From the NCBI GenBank assembly GCA_958296115.1, contig OY282442.1, positions 1,307,158-1,371,157 of the forward strand: DNA of 64,000 nt, in the 5' to 3' direction. The translations under genes and the position numbers were made by a program. This DNA comes from an uncultured Dehalococcoidia bacterium. GTDB lineage: Bacteria; Chloroflexota; Dehalococcoidia; Lucifugimonadales; CAJWER01. The notes beneath the pieces are model-generated. The model saw nothing but the letters and a program-made list of their open reading frames with translations, was not told the origin of the DNA and did not search any database. The stretch's first letter is position 1. The number at the start of each line of letters is the position of its first letter. Shown in pieces: positions 25,909 through 34,490 of the stretch.

Positions 25909-27375
25909 ATGCTCGCCATCAAGTTCGAGTTCACGGCCAACCGCTACCACGCCACCCAGTGGGGCCGGCACGTCAACGAGGGCGTGCCGGAGTGGCCGCC
26001 GTCCCCTTGGCGCATCCTGCGGGGCATCGTCGCCGTGTGGCGGCGCACCCTGCCAGAGATTCCTGAAGGTCGCGTCGCGCCGGTCCTCGAGGCGCTGGCG
26101 TCGGAGTATCCGGAGTTTCATTTGCCCCCGGCATCTACTGGGCACACCCGGCACTACATGCCCTACAACGAGGGCGCGAAGGAGCGCACCACGCTGGTCA
26201 TAGACTCGTTCGTCGCCGTTCAGCCCGGCAAGCAGTTGTTCGCTATATGGCCTAACGTGGATCTGGACGCGCAGCGGCGGGACGACCTGGACCGAATCCT
26301 CCGCAACATGCCCTACCTTGGCCGAGCCGAGTCGTGGGTACAGGGGGAAATCGCTCGTGCCCATCCCAAGCCAAACTCCTACGCTCTGGAAGACGGCACG
26401 CTTCCCGAAGGCGATTTGGAAATAGTCCGAACCCTCGTACCGCGCAGCCCTATTGACCTGAAAGCCCTGCAAATCGAGACTTCCGAGCTTCGCGGAGCCG
26501 GCCGCATAGACCCTGAGGACGCGCAGTGGTGGCCCTACGTCCGCGAGCGCGACTGCTTCACGTCCTATCGAACAGCAGAGACAGCCACGCCAGAACGCGG
26601 CGAGGGTGCGGCCGTCGTCCGGTTCGCGCTGGCGGGCAACGTGCTGCCGATGGCGTTCGACACGCTGCGCTGGGGCGAGGTGGCGCGAGACGCTGCCATG
26701 TCCTACTACGGTGGCAGAAACAACAAAACGGCAAAATCTCCAACCCTGTCCGGCAGGGACGAGGAGTCCGGCAAGCCCCTGGAGGGACACAAGCACGCCT
26801 TCTATCTACCCGCTGACGAGGATGGCGACGGGAAGCTCGACCACCTCACCGTCTGGGCGTCGTATGGGCTGACGCCACAGGAGTTCGAGGCGCTCGTCTC
26901 GATGCAAGAGCTCAACCGCGGGGGAGGACGCGAGCCGCTCCAGCTCGTATATCAGGCGCATGGCAAAGAGAGCGACTTCTCCGGCGTATCGCCCATATTC
27001 GGGAAGTCCAAGCGCTGGCGGTCTATCACGCCCTACGTTCTGCCCCGCCACACGAAGTTTCGGGGGCCGAAGGACGACAGGCACATGATTGACGGGCCGG
27101 TTGAGCAGATCGAGCGCGAGATTGACATTCGCTGGCCCGGACTATCCGGGCGCGTCACGAAGGTCGCAGACCGACGAACACGCATAGCCCCTATGCGCGA
27201 AGGACGATCGAGCGGCTTCCGTCCGTTCGAATTCTTCAGGTTCAGGAAGCGCGGCTCCACTGGCGGCGGCGCGTTCAACTTCGAAATCGAGTTCGACCAG
27301 CCCGTCCAAGGCCCTATAGCCCTGGGCTTCGCCTGCCACTACGGACTCGGCCTCTTCGTTCCCGTCCAGGGCTGA
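25909..27375 (+). CDS. csb2: Csb2 (Cas5-Cas6 fusion), type I-G
   Basis: A 488-residue protein of the Csb2/GSU0054 family, interpreted as a Cas5 domain fused to a Cas6-like crRNA endonuclease. It opens MLAIKFEFTANRYHATQWGR and EWPPSPWRILRGIVAVWRR, the usual N-terminal signature, and ends with the glycine-rich stretch GLGLFVPVQG typical of a RAMP fold. It should process pre-crRNA and cap the 5' end of the complex. It is the last gene of the operon; a strong hairpin terminator starts 15 bp after the stop. cas4/cas1, cas2 and an array, which normally come next, are absent. Confidence 0.9.
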   Translation: MLAIKFEFTANRYHATQWGRHVNEGVPEWPPSPWRILRGIVAVWRRTLPEIPEGRVAPVLEALASEYPEFHLPPASTGHTRHYMPYNEGAKERTTLVIDSFVAVQPGKQLFAIWPNVDLDAQRRDDLDRILRNMPYLGRAESWVQGEIARAHPKPNSYALEDGTLPEGDLEIVRTLVPRSPIDLKALQIETSELRGAGRIDPEDAQWWPYVRERDCFTSYRTAETATPERGEGAAVVRFALAGNVLPMAFDTLRWGEVARDAAMSYYGGRNNKTAKSPTLSGRDEESGKPLEGHKHAFYLPADEDGDGKLDHLTVWASYGLTPQEFEALVSMQELNRGGGREPLQLVYQAHGKESDFSGVSPIFGKSKRWRSITPYVLPRHTKFRGPKDDRHMIDGPVEQIEREIDIRWPGLSGRVTKVADRRTRIAPMREGRSSGFRPFEFFRFRKRGSTGGGAFNFEIEFDQPVQGPIALGFACHYGLGLFVPVQG

Positions 27376-27390
27376 TGGGGCCTGCCACGC

Positions 27391-27425
27391 AAAACCCCCG
27401 GACCGAAAACCCGTCCGGGGGCTTT
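27391..27425. terminator. Bidirectional terminator between csb2 and rnpB
   Basis: The stem ACCCCCGGAC / GTCCGGGGGC with an eight-base loop is flanked by AAAA on the left and CTTT on the right, so it can terminate the plus-strand cas operon and the minus-strand rnpB transcript, for which it gives a T-run after the stem. Confidence 0.85.
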
Positions 27426-27428
27426 GAC

Positions 27429-27832
27429 GCGCAAGAGGGCCTGTAAGCCGAGTTCTGTACCTCCGCGCGCAGGGGTTTACGCCCGCCGAGGCGGGCTTCG
27501 TCCCCATGACCGCGGAGGCGGCGGCCATCTATCTAGCCCCGCCGTTGCCGACGGGGTCATGCGGCCAACCCGGGGACTGGCCGGGCGCCATAGTCCCTCT
27601 ATTTGGCCTTGCGCCGGATGGGGCTTGCCTAGACCCCCGATGTTGCCACCGGAGCGGTGAGCTCTTACCTCGCCTTTTCACCCTTGCCCCGATTACTCGG
27701 GGCGGTACGTTTCTGTGGCGCTTTCCGTCGGGTCGCCCCGCCCCGCCGTTAGCGGGCATCCTTTGCCCGGTGGCGCTCGGACTTTCCTCCCTCCCGACGA
27801 ATCGGGACGGCGGCCGCCCGGCCCTCTTGCGC
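27429..27832 (-). ncRNA. rnpB: RNase P RNA, bacterial type A
   Basis: The catalytic RNA of RNase P, which matures tRNA 5' ends. On the minus strand the 5' end GCGCAAGAGGGCC pairs perfectly over 13 bases with the 3' end GGCCCTCTTGCGC, forming P1. Conserved regions appear in order: GGAGGAAAGTCCGAGCGCC, CACAGAAACG (P4), GAGGTAAGAGCTCACC, TAGATAGATGGCCGC, and ACAGAACTCGGCTTACAGGCC close to the 3' end. The ~404-nt size fits. Several open frames across this region are chance by-products of its high G+C content. Confidence 0.97.
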
Positions 27833-27838
27833 CTCGCC

Positions 27839-27844
27839 ATTGTA
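27839..27844 (-). promoter_or_regulatory. -10 element of rnpB
   Basis: TACAAT on the minus strand, seven bases upstream of the predicted rnpB 5' end. The -35 region is weak. The dispersed element copy 2 is inserted about 40 bp further upstream, just outside the core promoter. Confidence 0.6.
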
Positions 27845-27885
27845 GCCCGTCGAGCGACGCGCCGCCAGCGCCTCCCTGTTAGAGA

Positions 27886-28707
27886 ACAGGGCAATCGCAT
27901 CTATAAATTGCCAAAATTGACCCCAAATTGCCCCAAGCTGCCCCTTGACACCGCGAGAACAGCCGTGCTAGTCTGGTAGACGGCCCGAAGGGGCGTACAC
28001 CAAACGAGCACAGACCCACCTCTGCCAAATCTGGGCATTCATGCCGCCGCTGTTGTTGGGACGGGGCCCCCGCGGTATGAGAAGGTCGCTCTGTGTTTCG
28101 GCGCCCCCCCAGGAGGACGCAGTGCCAAATGCGCCTCCCCCGTTCCAGGTGCGGACTCTCGGACGACCGGGAGGACCGTAGCCAGCGCAGCCCGACGCCT
28201 TGGCGGGTGGAAGGTCCAAGCGCGAAACGCAGGCGGTCCCGCAAGGGCCCGTCAGCCGTCCGGGAAAGTTAGAGGAGGGGCTGCACCCCCAGTGTCGGCG
28301 GGCGATCGACGTCGGCATCCTCGAAGCAAGTACCGGAGTCACTGCCTTGCAAGGCAAACTCATCTCCCGCGTGAGCGGGAGAAACCAGGAGTAGATAGGG
28401 CGCGGGTCGCAAGACCCGCCAAGTTCCCTCTCCCTCACGGGGGAAAGGGCCAGGGTGAGGGCAAACGCCCCGCCCTGCGCCCCTCCCCCGAAGGGAAAGG
28501 GCGATAAGCCAGGCGCAGAAGCGGCTAGAACCCGCCAGAGCGCCAACAGAAAGGAGCCGGCGCAAGACCAACTGACAGAGGACGAGGCGAACAACCCTCT
28601 CCTGGTGAGAAATCCAGGCGGGGGGACGCGCAGGGGCAACCCGTTGTGGTTGGCCCTAGTTCACGTTGGAATCGCCTGCCAAGATGAACAAGATGCGATT
28701 GCCCTGT
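27886..28707 (-). mobile_element. Dispersed structured repeat element, copy 2, with intact TIRs and 8-bp TSD
   Basis: An 822-bp element inverted relative to copies 1 and 3. It begins with ACAGGGCAATCGCATCT (27886-27902) and ends with the exact complement (28691-28707), a perfect 17-bp terminal inverted repeat. GTTAGAGA flanks it on both sides (27878-27885 and 28708-28715), an 8-bp target-site duplication. This shows transposition of a unit with no transposase gene. The core hairpins of copy 1 are preserved, with one stem loop changed from TCTC to TCAC while its stem is intact. An 8-bp duplication occurs in several IS families (for example ISAs1, ISL3, IS66), so the helper enzyme is unknown. 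Confidence 0.9.
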
Positions 28708-28708
28708 G

Positions 28709-30013
28709 TTAGAGAACTACCTCCACGCGGTCATCCTCCACCACGACCCGCGCGACCTGGCGCTCCATGATGTCCCGGCGCTCGGCGAAACCAAGCGAGC
28801 TCCACCCCGAGAGCGCCTCCCTAGCGTCGACCTGCCCCTCCGCGCCGACCTCCCCACGGGCCGAGTCCAGCTCCGCGACGTACTCGCCGAGTACTCGCAG
28901 AGTTATCTCCTTTCGCGCGGCGCGTCTCGCGGCGGTGAGCAGCCGGCGCTCCGCGTTAGCCGCGTCGTCAGCCTTGCTGGACGCCGCGTCCCCGACCCTG
29001 CCGCCAGACCCACCCTTCTCGTCGAGCGCCTCCCGCACCTGGTGCGCCACGACCTCATCGAGCTTCGACTCCCGCCAGGTGTGATACCCGCAGCGCCCCT
29101 GGTTGTTTCTCGACTGGCACTGGTAGTAGCGGTACGTCCCCGAAGCCCTGGCTCCGTCCTTGCGCTTCCACGACCGACGCCGCGTTACGCCCATCATCCT
29201 GTTGCCGCAATAGGCGCAATACGCGATGCCGGATAGCAGGAACGGACTCGACCGGTTGACGCGGCCAAAGGGCTGGCGGGACCTGGCGGTGTCCTGGGCC
29301 TTCCTGAAGTCCTCCGGCGACACGATCGGCTCGTGGGCCTTGGGACGGCGTATGCCCAACCGCGTGTAAGTGCCTATGTAAGCCGGGTTCCGCAGGATGT
29401 CCCTGACACCCACGACGCTCCAGCTCCCGCCCCGGCGGGTGGTCAGCCCTCGCCCGTTCAGGTCTTGCGCTATCAGCCTGAAGCCCAGGCCGTACCGCGT
29501 GTACATGCGGTATATCATGCGCACGACCGACGCCTCCCTCGCGTCTATCTCCAGCCGACCGCTGTCCCCTATGCGGTAGCCGTAGGGCGTCCGTCCAAGG
29601 GCGCGGCCCTGCAGGGCGCGCATACTCATAGACTGCTTGACCCGGCTGCTCCGCTCCGACGAGACGCCGCCGACATCGAACAGACGCATGGCGTTCTGCA
29701 GCGGATTGGGATACTCGTCGTCCATGCAGACGACCTCTACGTCGAGCCGGTCGAGCGCAACCAGGGACCGCGCCACCGTCTCGAGGTCATCGCCTAGGTC
29801 GGCGGCCGAGCCTGCCACCACAATGAAATCCGCGCCAACGAGTTCGATGTAATTGAGCAGCCCGCGCACGCCCCGGCCGCCCTCTTCAGGCAACCCGGCC
29901 TCGAGGATCGTTACGGGCTGATGGAGATTGAGGCGGCAGAACTCCTCGAATCGCGCCTCCAGGCCCGACGAGTCCCCGGGCTCTCCGACCCTGAAGTATC
30001 CGACCGCACGCAC
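28709..30013 (-). CDS. Serine-recombinase-family protein lacking catalytic residues
   Basis: 434 residues with the layout of a large serine recombinase: resolvase-like domain (1-140), recombinase domain (GRTPYGYRIGDSGRLEID … DILRNPAYIGTYTRLG), a zinc ribbon (CAYCGNRM … CQSRNNQGRCG) and a coiled-coil tail. The opening MRAVGYFRVGEPG aligns residue for residue with the resolvase start, but the nucleophilic Ser10 is Gly10. The conserved arginines of LDRLGRD appear as AADLGDD, so both catalytic arginines are lost. The protein probably binds DNA without cutting it. It sits among housekeeping genes, 10 bp after a zinc-ribbon gene, and not inside a prophage. The target-site duplication of the element at 27886 contains its stop codon. 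Confidence 0.85.
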   Translation of the reverse strand: MRAVGYFRVGEPGDSSGLEARFEEFCRLNLHQPVTILEAGLPEEGGRGVRGLLNYIELVGADFIVVAGSAADLGDDLETVARSLVALDRLDVEVVCMDDEYPNPLQNAMRLFDVGGVSSERSSRVKQSMSMRALQGRALGRTPYGYRIGDSGRLEIDAREASVVRMIYRMYTRYGLGFRLIAQDLNGRGLTTRRGGSWSVVGVRDILRNPAYIGTYTRLGIRRPKAHEPIVSPEDFRKAQDTARSRQPFGRVNRSSPFLLSGIAYCAYCGNRMMGVTRRRSWKRKDGARASGTYRYYQCQSRNNQGRCGYHTWRESKLDEVVAHQVREALDEKGGSGGRVGDAASSKADDAANAERRLLTAARRAARKEITLRVLGEYVAELDSARGEVGAEGQVDAREALSGWSSLGFAERRDIMERQVARVVVEDDRVEVVL

Positions 30014-30023
30014 GCGACCGACC

Positions 30024-30725
30024 TCATACCACGTACAGGATGCGTCCGCACGAGCTGCACTGGACGACCTGCTGGCCGACGCGGGCCCGCTGCATCTCCT
30101 GGGTCGTCAGGGCTAGGCGGCAGCCCTGGCACGTACCCCGCTCGACCAGCGCAACCGCCCGGCCGCCCTTGCTCTTGCGCAGCGATTCGTACATGGGCAG
30201 CAGATTGACGGGCATGGACGGCAGCAGCGCCTCCCTCTCGTTCCGCAAAGCCGCCAGCCTGGCCGTGAGGTCCCGCTCCTCCTCGCGCCATCCATCTTCG
30301 AGACCCGGCCTCGCCTCTTCGAGCCTCGATGCGGCGTCGCGAGCCTCGGCCAAGACCGGCTCCAACTCTTCCAAGCGTATCATCACCTCGAGAAGCTGGT
30401 CCTCGGCATCCCTTTGCCGGGCCGCCGTGAACTTCCGCTCCTCTTCCGCCGCCGCCAGATGCTGCGGATTGGTTACGCCCCCGCCGTACAGCCGCTGGTC
30501 AAGCCGTTTGAGGCTGGTGTCTATCTCGGACACGAGCCGTTCGATTCCGCGGCGCTGGGTCGAGAGCTCCTCGGCGCGCTTCTCGAGCTCGCCGAGACGC
30601 CGCTTCGCCGACTGGATCCCGGAACGGTCCGAGAGCTTGCCCCGGACGGACGCGAGACGCTCCTGGGCCGCCGCGGCCTTCAGGTCAATATCCTGGAGGT
30701 CGTTGAGCTGCTTGACCTCGAACAT
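30024..30725 (-). CDS. C4-type zinc ribbon coiled-coil protein (DUF164 family)
   Basis: A 233-residue protein: a long alpha-helical coiled coil (about residues 1-165, rich in E, R, L and A) and a C-terminal zinc ribbon, CQGCRLALTTQEMQRARVGQQVVQCSSCGRILYVV. The family is widespread in bacteria; the ribbon is thought to bind nucleic acid, but no firm role is known. ATG 30725 is chosen because MFEVKQLNDLQDIDLK is the usual start. The gene is directly upstream of the recombinase-like gene, in one operon, and divergent from pyruvate kinase. A minus-strand TATACT (30730-30735) lies right before the start. Confidence 0.85.
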   Translation of the reverse strand: MFEVKQLNDLQDIDLKAAAAQERLASVRGKLSDRSGIQSAKRRLGELEKRAEELSTQRRGIERLVSEIDTSLKRLDQRLYGGGVTNPQHLAAAEEERKFTAARQRDAEDQLLEVMIRLEELEPVLAEARDAASRLEEARPGLEDGWREEERDLTARLAALRNEREALLPSMPVNLLPMYESLRKSKGGRAVALVERGTCQGCRLALTTQEMQRARVGQQVVQCSSCGRILYVV

Positions 30726-30792
30726 GGGCCTAGTATAACCCATCCCACCCACCGACATAGCGCTCCGTCCTTGCGTTCCTGCCCTCGCTCTC

Positions 30793-30798
30793 TATAAT
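30793..30798 (+). promoter_or_regulatory. -10 element of the pyruvate kinase-cysS operon
   Basis: A perfect TATAAT 27 bases before the pyruvate kinase ATG, with TTGCGT as a weak -35 sixteen bases upstream. Confidence 0.55.
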
Positions 30799-30824
30799 TG
30801 GGGACATGCGGGGGTGAACGGCTT

Positions 30825-32276
30825 ATGCGTCCAGAGACCAAGCGGCCCAAGACCAAGATCGTATGCACCCTTGGCCCGGCGACTTCAACCGAAGAGGCCG
30901 TGCGGTCGTTGGTCGAGTCCGGGATGAGCATAGCGAGGCTCAACTTCTCGCACGGCTCCCTCGAAGAGCATCGGCAGGCGGTGCAAACCGTTCGCAGGGT
31001 CTCCGAAGAGATGAACCTCCCCCTCGGCGTCATGGTGGACGTGCCGGGCGTCAAGTACCGCACCGGCCCCACGAACCCCGGCGTCGTCAACCTCGCTCCG
31101 GGCGACGTCATCACCCTGACGAGCAGAGACCTAATCGGCAGCCCACGCCTGGTCTCGGTAGCGCCGCCCGGAATACACCTGGACGCCGCGCCCGGCAGGC
31201 CGGTCCTGGTCGACGACGGCCTGATAGAGCTGAGCGTAACCAGCGTCGAAGACGAGGACGTAACATGCGCCGTGGTCAGGGGGGGCCGTCTCACCGAACG
31301 CAGAGGCGTCGCCACCCCGGGCAAGAGCCCGTCGCACGAGTTCCCGGACGAAAAGGCCGTGGCCGCCCTCGAATTCGCCGCGACCCACAAGGCCGACTTC
31401 GTCGCGCTCTCAACCGTCTCCGGCCCCCACGACATTCACGCGGCACGCCGGATACTCGACAGGCGAGGCCACAAGCCCTGCGTCATCTCCAAGATAGAAC
31501 GCGCGGACGCCCTCGGACACTTCGACGAGATACTGGCCGCGAGCGACGCCATAATGGTCGCGCGGGGCGACATGGGCGTCGAGGTGCGCCTCGCCAGGGT
31601 CCCCGTCATACAGAAGCAGCTAATCGCCATGTCGAACCAGGCGGGCAAGCCGGTCATCACGGCCACCCAGATGCTCGAGTCCATGATCCTCTCGCCCGTG
31701 CCCACCCGCGCCGAAGTCACGGACGTGGCAAACGCCATATACGACGGCACCGACGCCATTATGCTCTCCGGCGAGACCTCCGTAGGCCAGTACCCAAGCG
31801 AGGCGGTCAAGGTGATGGTCGAGGTCGCGCTGCAGGCCGAAGCCGCTCTGCCCTATGAGAAGATCATCGTCGATAAGTTCGAGCATCTCGAACCCCAGAC
31901 CGACGACGCCATCAGCTACAACGCCTGTCACACCGCATACCAGCTCGACGCGGCGCTCATCATCGCCTTCACCGAATCCGGCGGGACCGCTTCCCGCGTC
32001 TCCAAATACCGCCCCGTCTCGCCCATACTCGCCCTGACCTCCAGCGCAGAGGTCCAGCGCAGGCTCACCCTGGCATGGGGAGTGGTCCCCATAATCGTGT
32101 CCAAGATCCGCACGGTGGACGATTTCTTCCGGCTTGGAGAAGACGCGGCCATCAGCATGTGCGGCGCCGAGCCCGGCGACCTTGCCGTGCTCGTGGCGGG
32201 GCTGCCGATAGGCGTCCCAGGAGGCACCAACCTGCTCAGGGTGCTCACCATAGCTTCCGGGGACGGCGGCGACTAA
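30825..32276 (+). CDS. pyk: Pyruvate kinase
   Basis: A 483-residue glycolytic enzyme making ATP and pyruvate from phosphoenolpyruvate. Landmarks: TKIVCTLGPATST, the K+/substrate loop ARLNFSHGS, the active-site lysine region CVISKIERADAL, the Mg-binding VARGDMGVE, and TATQMLESMI with PTRAEVTDVANAIYDGTDAIMLSGETS. One oddity: the usual DLxGPKIRTG motif reads DVPGVKYRTG, so the strand next to the B-domain is changed. ATG 30825 follows a GGGGGTGA ribosome site. The stop overlaps the start of cysS (TAATG). Confidence 0.92.
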   Translation: MRPETKRPKTKIVCTLGPATSTEEAVRSLVESGMSIARLNFSHGSLEEHRQAVQTVRRVSEEMNLPLGVMVDVPGVKYRTGPTNPGVVNLAPGDVITLTSRDLIGSPRLVSVAPPGIHLDAAPGRPVLVDDGLIELSVTSVEDEDVTCAVVRGGRLTERRGVATPGKSPSHEFPDEKAVAALEFAATHKADFVALSTVSGPHDIHAARRILDRRGHKPCVISKIERADALGHFDEILAASDAIMVARGDMGVEVRLARVPVIQKQLIAMSNQAGKPVITATQMLESMILSPVPTRAEVTDVANAIYDGTDAIMLSGETSVGQYPSEAVKVMVEVALQAEAALPYEKIIVDKFEHLEPQTDDAISYNACHTAYQLDAALIIAFTESGGTASRVSKYRPVSPILALTSSAEVQRRLTLAWGVVPIIVSKIRTVDDFFRLGEDAAISMCGAEPGDLAVLVAGLPIGVPGGTNLLRVLTIASGDGGD

Positions 32277-34456
32277 TGCTCCGGATCTACGACACCCTCG
32301 CCAAGCGGCTCTCCACCATCCAGCCGCTCGAACCCGGCCGCGTCGGCATGTACACCTGCGGGCCGACCGTGTACAGGGACGCCCACGTGGGAAACCTACG
32401 GTCGTACATGATGGCCGACTGGATTCGCCGCGCACTGGAGTTCCAAGGCGTCTCCGTCCATCACGTCAAGAACATCACCGACGTGGGACACATGCGCCAG
32501 GAGGCGCTGGAGCGGGGCGGCGACAAGGTGATCGCCGAGGCGCGCGCCCACGGCATGGCCCCCCAGGAGATCGCGCGCCATTACACCGACCGCTTCCTCT
32601 CCCATGAGCGCAGCCTGAACATCCTCCCAGCCGACCAATACCCAAAGGCGACCGACCACGTGCCCGACATGATCGCCATCATCCAAGACCTCTTGCGGGC
32701 CGGACACGCCTACGCCGTCGCCGGCAATGTCTATTACGACGTGTCCAGCTTCGAGGAATACGGCAAGCTCTCCGGCAACACCGGCGACCAGGGCCTCCGG
32801 GAAGCCGTCCGCATCGAGCCCGACCCCCTCAAGAAAGACCCACGCGACTTCACCCTCTGGAAGCTCGGCGAGCCGGGACGGGACCTCGTATGGGACAGTC
32901 CATGGGGCAAGGGCTTTCCAGGCTGGCACATCGAATGCTCCGCCATGTCCTTGAAGTATCTGGGCGCCCGGTTCGACATCCATACGGGCGGCGTAGATAA
33001 CATCTTCCCTCACCACGAGGACGAGATCGCCCAGAGCGAGGGCTTCGCCCGCGGGCCCGTGGTCACGACCTGGGTCCACGGCCAACACCTGCTCGCCGAC
33101 GGCGTAAAGATGGCGAAATCCGCCGGCAACTCCTTCACCCTCGCCGACGTCGAGTCCCAGGGCATCGATCCCCTCGCCCTGCGCTACCTGTGCATGACGG
33201 CCCGCTACAGCGCCCGGCTGGATTTCACCTTCACGTCCTTGAAGGCAGCGCAGCGCGGCCTCCTCAGGCTGCAGAACAGCGTCTGGGAATGGGGACGCCT
33301 CCCTGAAGCGAACAGCGGGGGCGAGTCCGCCATCCTCGAATGGGAAGCCCGGTTCCTCGACCGCGTCAACGACAACCTCGACATGCCCGGCGCCCTGGCG
33401 CTGAGCTGGAAGGTCGCGCGGGCCGCCCTGCCTGGAAGGGTCAAGCTGGCGGCGCTGCTCCGCTTCGACCGCGTCCTCGGACTGGGGCTCGCCGACGTCG
33501 CCGGCCGATACGAGGTCACGGAAGAGACCATCGCCTCTGTCGAGCACAGAAGCGCCCACCGCCGCAACCGTGAGTACGACGAGGCGGACGCCCATCGTAT
33601 CGAGATCGAGCGCGAAGGCTTCGTCCTCCAGGACGCCACAGGCGAAACCCGCGCCCGCCCCAAGACCGCCTGGGAGAGGCGCGAAGATGCTTGGCCCTCC
33701 ATCTCGTCCTCGTCCGAAGTCGAATCGCTAATCGACCGGGCGGACGAGGTTGACTTCACCATCGCCATCGTTGCCAGCAACTACCTGGACGATGCCCGCC
33801 GCTGCCTGAAGAGCGCCCTCAGGTGGGTGGGGAACAGCGCGGTCGAGGCCGTAGTGGTGGACAACTGCTCCACCGACGGCGCGTCCGAATGGCTCGAGGA
33901 GAGGGCGAAAACGGACGCCCGATTGCGGGTCATACATACAGACCACGCACTCGGAGAGGGCGCCGCCCGCAACATCATCCTGCGCCAGGCTCGCGGCAGG
34001 ATAGTAGTCATGCTCGATACCAGCGTGGAGGTTACAGGCGACCTATGCGGGCCGATCGCGTCCATCCTGGCCGACGAATCCATAGGCGTCGCAGGCCCCT
34101 TCGGCCTGACAACATCGGACATCAGGACCTTCCACGAGCCCAGGGGCCGGACCGGCGACGTGGACGCAATGCAGGCGTACTGCTTCGCGTTCAGGCGGTC
34201 TTGCCTGGCCGACGTGGGGCTGATGCGCGAGAGCTTCCGCTTCTACCGCAACCTCGACATAGACTACAGCTTTCATTTCAAGGACAAGGGGTATCGCATC
34301 GTCGCGGACCCGGGCCTGCCCGTCCGGTTGCGCGAGCACCGCGTATGGAGCGCCCTGGACGAGGACGAACGCGACGAGCTCAGCCGCAAGAACTTCACCC
34401 GATTCCTGGCCCGCTGGGGCAAACGTCTCGACCTGCTCACGAGCTCAGAGCGCTGA
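32276..34456 (+). CDS. cysS: Cysteinyl-tRNA synthetase fused to a family-2 glycosyltransferase domain
   Basis: 726 residues in one uninterrupted frame. Residues 1 to about 465 form a complete CysRS: zinc Cys28 in YTCGPTVY, HVGN (class I HIGH) at 37-40, GWHIECSAMS and HHEDEIAQSE for the zinc site, KMAKS for KMSKS, and a normal C-terminal end (GFVLQDATGETRAR). After a ~28-residue linker, residues 493-726 read as a GT-A glycosyltransferase: FTIAIVASNYLDDARRCLKSAL, VVVDNCSTDGASEW, MLDTSVEV at the DxD position (second Asp replaced), and LDIDYSFHFKDKGYRIV at the acceptor/ED site. No in-frame start lies in the linker. The synthetase role is secure; the fused domain's role is unknown. Confidence 0.92.
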   Translation: MLRIYDTLAKRLSTIQPLEPGRVGMYTCGPTVYRDAHVGNLRSYMMADWIRRALEFQGVSVHHVKNITDVGHMRQEALERGGDKVIAEARAHGMAPQEIARHYTDRFLSHERSLNILPADQYPKATDHVPDMIAIIQDLLRAGHAYAVAGNVYYDVSSFEEYGKLSGNTGDQGLREAVRIEPDPLKKDPRDFTLWKLGEPGRDLVWDSPWGKGFPGWHIECSAMSLKYLGARFDIHTGGVDNIFPHHEDEIAQSEGFARGPVVTTWVHGQHLLADGVKMAKSAGNSFTLADVESQGIDPLALRYLCMTARYSARLDFTFTSLKAAQRGLLRLQNSVWEWGRLPEANSGGESAILEWEARFLDRVNDNLDMPGALALSWKVARAALPGRVKLAALLRFDRVLGLGLADVAGRYEVTEETIASVEHRSAHRRNREYDEADAHRIEIEREGFVLQDATGETRARPKTAWERREDAWPSISSSSEVESLIDRADEVDFTIAIVASNYLDDARRCLKSALRWVGNSAVEAVVVDNCSTDGASEWLEERAKTDARLRVIHTDHALGEGAARNIILRQARGRIVVMLDTSVEVTGDLCGPIASILADESIGVAGPFGLTTSDIRTFHEPRGRTGDVDAMQAYCFAFRRSCLADVGLMRESFRFYRNLDIDYSFHFKDKGYRIVADPGLPVRLREHRVWSALDEDERDELSRKNFTRFLARWGKRLDLLTSSER

Positions 34457-34478
34457 TATACGGGCGCGTTTCTCCGCG

Positions 34479-34484
34479 TATAAT
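34479..34484 (+). promoter_or_regulatory. -10 element close to the beta-propeller gene start
   Basis: A perfect TATAAT ends six bases before the ATG at 34491, so a transcript from it would be leaderless, as proposed for the cas operon. Confidence 0.5.
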
Positions 34485-34490
34485 CCAACC

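Noticed and set aside
27506..27979. Open frame of 157 codons on the plus strand
   Set aside because: It lies antisense to rnpB, whose conserved regions and P1 pairing fully explain the sequence.
28709..30013. Interpreting the serine recombinase as the integrase of a prophage or of the dispersed elements
   Set aside because: Its catalytic Ser and Arg residues are missing, no phage genes are nearby, and the elements have DDE-type TIR/TSD features rather than serine-integrase att sites.
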